NCBI GenBank assembly: GCA_045222555.1
Contig: JBGUYY010000072.1
Coordinates: 124,001-188,000 of the forward strand
Direction: 5' to 3'
DNA from: UBA1756 sp045222555
GTDB lineage: Bacteria > Bacteroidota > Bacteroidia > Bacteroidales > WCHB1-69
Length of the DNA stretch: 64,000 bases
The position numbers and the translations under genes are program-made. The notes under the pieces were generated by a model. The model saw only the letters and a list, made by a program, of their open reading frames with translations, was not told the origin of the DNA and ran no database searches. Of the stretch, positions 58,960 through 64,000 are shown piece after piece; the stretch's first letter is position 1, and every line of letters begins with the position of its first letter.

Positions 58960-61035
58960 ATGAAAAAACTGACACTCTGCCTCGCCATCCTTCTATCCGC
59001 CATGACCCTCTTCGCACAGAATAACTACATTCCTCAGGAGATTATCCAAAAGACATGCAGCGACATTCAGAAAGAGAGCAAAATCTCTTCCTCCATGGTA
59101 ACGCGTGGTATCACACAGACCGCTGCCCTCTGGACAGAAGAGGACGGTACTCCCGAGGATTTTGAGAAGTTCTGTCTTATGCATTTCTGCAAAAACATTT
59201 CCGAAAAAGAGCTGCTGTTCAGTCGGTTGTGTAGTAATTTCGAGACGATTATGGGACACAACCACGCCATGGTGGTCAATTTGTGCCTGCCGATACATGT
59301 TACGGGCTACGAAAGGCTGCCCATCGATGAGATGTTCGCCTCCTACGATGCGGCGGCACATTTCACATCGGATATGTTCGCGAGCAAGATCGCCTTTGTG
59401 GTCACGATGAACTTCCCGCACTACACGCTGAAGGAGAAGACGGAGATGGCCGACAAATGGAGCTCGCAGGAGTGGGGCTATGCCCGTCTGGGCGACTGGT
59501 TCACCTCGCGGGTGCCGGCCGACAAACTGCAGGCCATCAATGCCGCCACCATCGCCGCCGATAGCTATATCTCTAACTACAACATCTGTATGGGAGTGGT
59601 GAAATCCAACAGTGGCCGACAGTTCTGGACGAAGGATCTGAAACTCATCTCCCACTGGGGGCTGCGCGACGAGCTTAAGGCGGCCTATGCCGACAAGGTG
59701 AACGGATTTGAAAAGCAGAAGATTATCTATGCCATTATGAAGCACATCATCGGGCAGACCATCCCGAGAGATGTCATCAACAAAACCGAATACTACTGGT
59801 ACCCCGTGGCTGGCAGAACCTATCAGGGCACCATCCAGTTCGAGCTGCCTCGCGAGAAAGACGTGCGCTACCAGTACCTGCTGGACAATTTCCATGCGAT
59901 ACAGGCTTCCGATGCCTACTATAGTGACAGTTCCACCTATTTGGACCGCCGCTTCAACGAGGAACTTGAGTTCTCGCAGCAGGACATCGAAAAACTCTTT
60001 TCCGCTTTCCTTTCCGCTCCGGAGGTGAAAACTGTTGCTTCACTGATTTCCAAGAAGTTGGGAAGAAAATTGCAGCCGTGGGACATCTGGTACAACGGGT
60101 TTAAGAACCGCTCTGATGTGGAAGAGAGCTCACTGGATCGGATTACCCGCTCGAAATATCCCACCAAGGAGGCTTTTGCCGCCGACCTGCCCAACATTCT
60201 GCAGGCATTGGGATTTACGAAGGAAAAAGCTGACTTCATCTGCGCTCATGTTACGGTGGATGCCTCTGTGGGGGCAGGACATGCATGGGAATCGCTGATG
60301 CGGAGCGACAATGCCCGTCTGCGCACCCGTATCGGCGAAAATGGTATGGACTATAAGGGCTTTAACATCGGTATCCATGAATTTGGTCACAATGTGGAGC
60401 AGACTTTCTCGCTGCACAATGTGCCCAACTACTTCCTTGCCGGCGTGCCCAACACCGCCTTCACCGAAGCACTGGCCTTCACCTTCCAGCAACGCGACTT
60501 GCAGCTGTTGGGCGCCAATGCCTCCGACAATATCGGTGAGTATTATGACCTGCTCGATAACTTCTGGAGCTGCTACGAGATTATGGGCGTTTCGCTGCTC
60601 GACATTCAGGTTTGGAAATGGATGTACGCCCATCCCGATGCTACCGCCGCCGAACTGAAGGAAGCGGTTATCAGCATGGCAAAAGAGATCTGGAACAAGT
60701 ACTATGCGCCGGTCTTCAAAACCAAAGACCAGACCATTTTGGCCGTCTATTCCCACATGATTGATGCGCCTTTGTATCTGTGCGCCTATCCGTTAGGCTA
60801 TCTCATCAGCTTCCAATTGCAGAATTATTTTAAAGGAAAGAATTTAGGAGTTGAAGTGGAGAGAATCTTCTCACAGGGCAGACTGATTCCGCAGTATTGG
60901 TTGCAGAAGGCTGTGGGCAGCAAACTCACCGCCACGCCCTTCGTAAAAGCTGCCGCCAATGCGGCTGTGCGTGTGGAAAATTATGAGAAGCAGCGGGCAG
61001 AGGCTGAGAAAAACGAAAAAAAAGCTAAAAAATAG
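58960..61035 (+). CDS. Secreted zinc metallopeptidase (gluzincin, M3-like)
   Basis: A 691-residue protein with a signal peptide ending LFAQ and a largely helical body. The zinc-binding motif NIGIHEFGHNVEQ gives His473, Glu474 and His477. About 25 residues on, TEALAFTFQ gives Glu503 as third ligand, the arrangement of gluzincins such as M3 oligopeptidases. The C-terminus is a charged tail (RAEAEKNEKKAKK). Substrate is unknown. It starts 24 bp after mutA and ends 3 bp before gldF, so it may be in an operon with both. No lipobox is seen, so it is probably periplasmic. Confidence 0.75.
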   Translation: MKKLTLCLAILLSAMTLFAQNNYIPQEIIQKTCSDIQKESKISSSMVTRGITQTAALWTEEDGTPEDFEKFCLMHFCKNISEKELLFSRLCSNFETIMGHNHAMVVNLCLPIHVTGYERLPIDEMFASYDAAAHFTSDMFASKIAFVVTMNFPHYTLKEKTEMADKWSSQEWGYARLGDWFTSRVPADKLQAINAATIAADSYISNYNICMGVVKSNSGRQFWTKDLKLISHWGLRDELKAAYADKVNGFEKQKIIYAIMKHIIGQTIPRDVINKTEYYWYPVAGRTYQGTIQFELPREKDVRYQYLLDNFHAIQASDAYYSDSSTYLDRRFNEELEFSQQDIEKLFSAFLSAPEVKTVASLISKKLGRKLQPWDIWYNGFKNRSDVEESSLDRITRSKYPTKEAFAADLPNILQALGFTKEKADFICAHVTVDASVGAGHAWESLMRSDNARLRTRIGENGMDYKGFNIGIHEFGHNVEQTFSLHNVPNYFLAGVPNTAFTEALAFTFQQRDLQLLGANASDNIGEYYDLLDNFWSCYEIMGVSLLDIQVWKWMYAHPDATAAELKEAVISMAKEIWNKYYAPVFKTKDQTILAVYSHMIDAPLYLCAYPLGYLISFQLQNYFKGKNLGVEVERIFSQGRLIPQYWLQKAVGSKLTATPFVKAAANAAVRVENYEKQRAEAEKNEKKAKK

Positions 61036-61038
61036 AAA

Positions 61039-61764
61039 ATGTTTGCACTTTTTTCAAAAGAAATTAAGTCCTTTTTTACCTCCATATTAGGATACATCAT
61101 CGTTGGAGTTTTCTTTGTACTGACAGGACTTTTTGTGTGGGTGCTCAAAGGAAATGTCATCGAGGGAGGCCGTTCCACCCTTCAAGGTTTCTTCGACATC
61201 GCCCCGATGCTCTTTCTGATTCTGATTCCCGCCATCACGATGCGAATGTTTGCCGAGGAGCGTAAGTCGGGCACCATGGAACTGTTGCTCACGCAGCCCA
61301 TTTCCGATGTGAAGCTCATCACGGCCAAGTTCCTCGCCTGTGAGGCGCTGCTGCTGATAGCCCTGCTCCCCACCCTCATCTACTTCTGGTCGGTATGGTC
61401 GTTGGGCGCTGCTGATGGCAAAATTGACGTCGGAGCTACGTGGTGCTCCTATCTCGGACTGTTCATGCAGGGCACCATCTTCGTGTCCATCGGACTTTTC
61501 GCCTCCAGCATTACCAAAAACCAAATTGTGGCCTTCCTGTTGGCAGCCCTGTTCTGTTTCCTCCTGCACTATGGATTTGAGTTTATTTACGATCTCGATG
61601 TCCTCGGTTCGGCAGGTTATGTGGTGAAAAAAATCGGCATCGAACACCACTACTCCTATATCAGCATGGGGGTCATCGACAGCCGCGACATCATTTATTT
61701 CATTACGGTATCTTTCTTATTCCTGTTAGGCGCCCGCATCTCGATGCTGAGCAGAAAATGGTAA
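61039..61764 (+). CDS. gldF: Gliding-motility ABC transporter permease GldF
   Basis: A 241-residue integral membrane protein with six hydrophobic segments (FTSILGYIIVGVFFVLTGLFV; IAPMLFLILIPAITMRMFAEE; and so on) and the conserved loop MRMFAEERKSGTMELLLTQPI. This is typical of ABC-2 type permeases of the GldF family. It works with GldA (ATPase) and GldG; gldA is not present here. In many Bacteroidetes without obvious gliding the GldFG pair is retained. It follows the metallopeptidase by three bases and is followed by gldG. Confidence 0.9.
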   Translation: MFALFSKEIKSFFTSILGYIIVGVFFVLTGLFVWVLKGNVIEGGRSTLQGFFDIAPMLFLILIPAITMRMFAEERKSGTMELLLTQPISDVKLITAKFLACEALLLIALLPTLIYFWSVWSLGAADGKIDVGATWCSYLGLFMQGTIFVSIGLFASSITKNQIVAFLLAALFCFLLHYGFEFIYDLDVLGSAGYVVKKIGIEHHYSYISMGVIDSRDIIYFITVSFLFLLGARISMLSRKW

Positions 61765-61784
61765 CTTCCAATTTTTTTTAAGAG

Positions 61785-63620
61785 ATGAAAAAAAGAACCC
61801 AATTCAAACGAGCCTCCATCATCGCCCTCTGCGCCACATTGTTAGCTGTTATCATCATCAATGTTGCATCGGCATACATCAGCGGCAAGGCTGACTTGAC
61901 AGAATACCAGCGTTTTAACCTTTCAAAATCAACCGTTGACCTGCTCTCAGCCACCGATGACGATGTGTATGTCAAATTCTACCTGTATGGCGACAACGTG
62001 CCAGAGGAGTATGTGCCCCTTATCGAGCGGGCGAAGGAGATGCTGGCAGAGTTCAGAGATGTCACCCCCAATGTCCATTACGAATTCATTGACCCGCTGG
62101 CTGGCAAAAAACCGGAGGAGATGCAGGCCATTCTGGGACAATTCCTTGACATGGGACTTTACCCCACCCCAGTAAACAGCAAATATAATGCTGGTCAGCA
62201 GGTTACGATGCAGTATATTATCCCCGGCGCCACCATTTCCTACAAAAACAAAGAGCGTTCCGTATTGCTGGTGGAGAACGACATGCGCGGCTATTACCCC
62301 ACCATCGACTACTCCTATATGCGCATGGAGTATAATTTTGTGAAAGGACTCAAGGCGCTTATCAAACCCAAGAAATCTCATGTGGCGGTCATCAACGGTC
62401 ATGGCGAGCTTTCCACCCCCAACGTGATGTGGACCATTGGACAGCTAGGTGAAGGCATGGAGGATTTCTACTCCGTAGACATCGCCACCATCGCCGGACG
62501 TATCAACAGTCTGAGAAACACCACCTATTCGGATAAGGATTCTACCCAGATCAAAAACATCGGCAATAAGTACGACCTGCTTATTGTGGCACAACCCACC
62601 CAGTGGGTGAGCGACACCGACCGCTACATCATCGACCAGCATATCATGCATGGTGGCCGTGTGCTTTGGCTCATTGATGCTACCACCTCCTCCATGGACA
62701 GTGTGGAGAATGTACAGGCCTTCTACGCCGAACAGAACCTCGGCTTTCGCTCGCTGCAGAAACTGTTCTTCAACTACGGCGTACGTATCAACCCCGACAT
62801 GCTGATGGATATGGAGAGTTTCCAGATGGTGAATGTGAACGGGAAAAACCAGTCGTTCCCTTACCTGCTGAATCTCACCAACTTTAACGAACATCCCATC
62901 ACACAGCGAATCGAAACCGTGCGGGCCAACTTTGCCAGCTCCATCGACTCAGTGAACAATGGTGAAGGATTAAAGAAAACGGTGTTGGCTACCACCTCCA
63001 AGAAAACCAAAATCAAGACTGCTCCCGGATTCGTGGCGCTGAAAGAGGGCCGCGACCGTCCCAACGAGGCCGAATACCGGAACAAACACGTTCCAGTGGC
63101 CATGTTAGTGGAAGGCCAATTCAGATCCGCCTACGCCGGACGGCTCCCCATCGCCCTGACGACGGAAAGCCAGTTCGACTACAGAGACCATAGTCCCGCC
63201 ACCAAGCAGATTTTCATCTCCGACGGCGACATGATCCGCAACTTTGTGGACTCCGCCGCGTGGTTCCCGGCCGTCATGACCTATCAAAACCCCAATGTGC
63301 AACGACAGTTCAAGATGCACGAGTGGCTGCTGGTGCAAAAAGCCATCTATCCTACCGGCTACGACCCCAATACCGGCAAGATGTACGACAACACCGAGTT
63401 TCTCGTCAACTGTGTGGATTATCTGTGCGACAATAGCGACATGATTGAACTTCGTTCCAAAGTACTGCAAATCGGACAATTGGATAAGTCTAAGACCAGT
63501 GTTGAAAAGGTTAAACGGCGTTATCAGATGCTTAATCTCGGACTTCCGCTGCTTATGCTTGCATGTATCGGCTGTATCGCCATTGTGGTGCGCCGCCTCC
63601 GTTTCGCCCGTTCACGCTAA
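61785..63620 (+). CDS. gldG: Gliding-motility ABC transporter auxiliary protein GldG
   Basis: A 611-residue protein with one N-terminal (about 12-30) and one C-terminal membrane helix (LGLPLLMLACIGCIAIVVRRL) enclosing a large periplasmic domain. Family motifs include YQRFNLSKSTVDLLSATDD, FYLYGDNVPEEYVPLI, and the ABC-2-associated auxiliary region HVAVINGHGELSTP. It sits 20 bp after gldF, the standard order. GldG is required for gliding in Flavobacterium with GldA/GldF, and its exact transport role is not settled. Confidence 0.92.
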   Translation: MKKRTQFKRASIIALCATLLAVIIINVASAYISGKADLTEYQRFNLSKSTVDLLSATDDDVYVKFYLYGDNVPEEYVPLIERAKEMLAEFRDVTPNVHYEFIDPLAGKKPEEMQAILGQFLDMGLYPTPVNSKYNAGQQVTMQYIIPGATISYKNKERSVLLVENDMRGYYPTIDYSYMRMEYNFVKGLKALIKPKKSHVAVINGHGELSTPNVMWTIGQLGEGMEDFYSVDIATIAGRINSLRNTTYSDKDSTQIKNIGNKYDLLIVAQPTQWVSDTDRYIIDQHIMHGGRVLWLIDATTSSMDSVENVQAFYAEQNLGFRSLQKLFFNYGVRINPDMLMDMESFQMVNVNGKNQSFPYLLNLTNFNEHPITQRIETVRANFASSIDSVNNGEGLKKTVLATTSKKTKIKTAPGFVALKEGRDRPNEAEYRNKHVPVAMLVEGQFRSAYAGRLPIALTTESQFDYRDHSPATKQIFISDGDMIRNFVDSAAWFPAVMTYQNPNVQRQFKMHEWLLVQKAIYPTGYDPNTGKMYDNTEFLVNCVDYLCDNSDMIELRSKVLQIGQLDKSKTSVEKVKRRYQMLNLGLPLLMLACIGCIAIVVRRLRFARSR

Positions 63621-63664
63621 CCGCTATATCACTCCTTTTTAATCTCTATTATTCTTTTCAAATT

Positions 63665-64000
63665 ATGAAAAAAAATACCCGCATCATCCTTATCGTCAGT
63701 ATTATAGCCCTCATCGGACTTCTGTCATTCATTATCTATGAGAATTTCTCACTGGGGACGCCCCAAAAGGTGGAATATTCGCAGAAGATGTTCGCCAGCG
63801 ATGACTCATCGACCGTGAAGAAGGTCTTTATCGCTGATATGGCAGGCAATACGGTGTTGCTGCAGCGCGGCGATAAGGGCTGGATGTTGGAAGATAGCAC
63901 TCCTGCCACCAACGAAATGGTGCAGTCGATGCTGGCCACGCTGATGAACCTGCGTGTGGATCGTCCCGTTCCCGCCAAACAGGTGGAAAACATGAACCGC
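63665..64000 (+). CDS. DUF4340 domain protein, N-terminal part (cut by window end)
   Basis: The ATG at 63665 opens a frame of at least 112 codons running off the window. It begins with a signal-anchor (KKNTRIILIVSIIALIGLLSF), then FASDDSSTVKKVFIADMAGNTVLLQRGDKGWML, the start pattern of DUF4340 proteins. These often follow gldF-gldG or other ABC-2 auxiliary genes and are taken to be part of the same envelope complex. Only the first part is visible, so downstream architecture is unknown. Confidence 0.75.
   Translation, partial: MKKNTRIILIVSIIALIGLLSFIIYENFSLGTPQKVEYSQKMFASDDSSTVKKVFIADMAGNTVLLQRGDKGWMLEDSTPATNEMVQSMLATLMNLRVDRPVPAKQVENMNR

Overview
This window looks like a chromosomal segment of a Bacteroidetes (Bacteroidales-like) bacterium; I do not assign a genus. 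The evidence is the gliding ABC-transporter pair gldF/gldG, two secreted proteins with type IX secretion C-terminal domains, a methylmalonyl-CoA mutase small subunit, a UpxY-type NusG paralogue heading a surface-polysaccharide locus, the long form of signal peptidase I, and about twenty copies of the Bacteroidetes -7 promoter element TAnnTTTGC placed just upstream of genes.

Layout. 1-17 kb holds envelope and housekeeping genes: SurA-like isomerase (partial), a related lipoprotein, lepB, a YfcC-type transporter, an outer-membrane barrel, rhuM, a TraB/GumN protein, arginine deiminase, radC, a DUF58 protein, two secreted hypotheticals, rsmE and htpG. 17-22.5 kb is a minus-strand operon: DUF4271 protein, hemD, rnpA, yidD, ctpA and an O-antigen-ligase-like protein. 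A tRNA-Leu(CAA) with its own promoter and a strong terminator follows. Next come a secreted hypothetical and a large C10-family cysteine protease exported by type IX secretion.

28.1-32.0 kb is an AT-rich accessory island. Two overlapping genes encode two different reverse transcriptases, with LD..HFYE/FVDD and ID..ACFY/YVDD motifs. Right after the second stop codon lies a predicted structured RNA closed by a 17-bp stem, carrying an exposed ACACAC and ending in nine T. I read this as a type 3 defence-associated reverse transcriptase system (DRT3: Drt3a + Drt3b + ncRNA). A ten-G tract sits one base before the first ATG, a tiny promoter-peptide-terminator unit lies upstream, and a DUF2158 protein lies downstream.

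32.0-57 kb is a surface-glycan locus. It contains a UpxY-type antiterminator, a Wzx-like flippase, a type IX cargo protein, a pseudaminic acid pathway (pseB, pseC, pseF, a GNAT enzyme, pseH, pseI, but no pseG) and glycosyltransferases. A minus-strand three-gene deoxysugar module (2,3-dehydratase, Gfo/Idh/MocA oxidoreductase, NAD-dependent epimerase/reductase) lies inside it. An unknown protein, an AAA ATPase, and a minus-strand operon for UDP-glucuronate/UDP-xylose supply (ugd, uxs) with two GT2 enzymes and a YfhO-type membrane protein complete it. gmhA follows. 57-64 kb carries mutA (without mutB next to it), a secreted gluzincin metallopeptidase, gldF, gldG and the start of a DUF4340 protein.

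Intergenic DNA is rich in dispersed repeats: imperfect palindromes, GAAAATTGA-type stretches at gene ends, and 8-bp tandem repeats. Some of them have become coding sequence at the ends of genes. All calls come from reading sequence and motifs; no database search was run.
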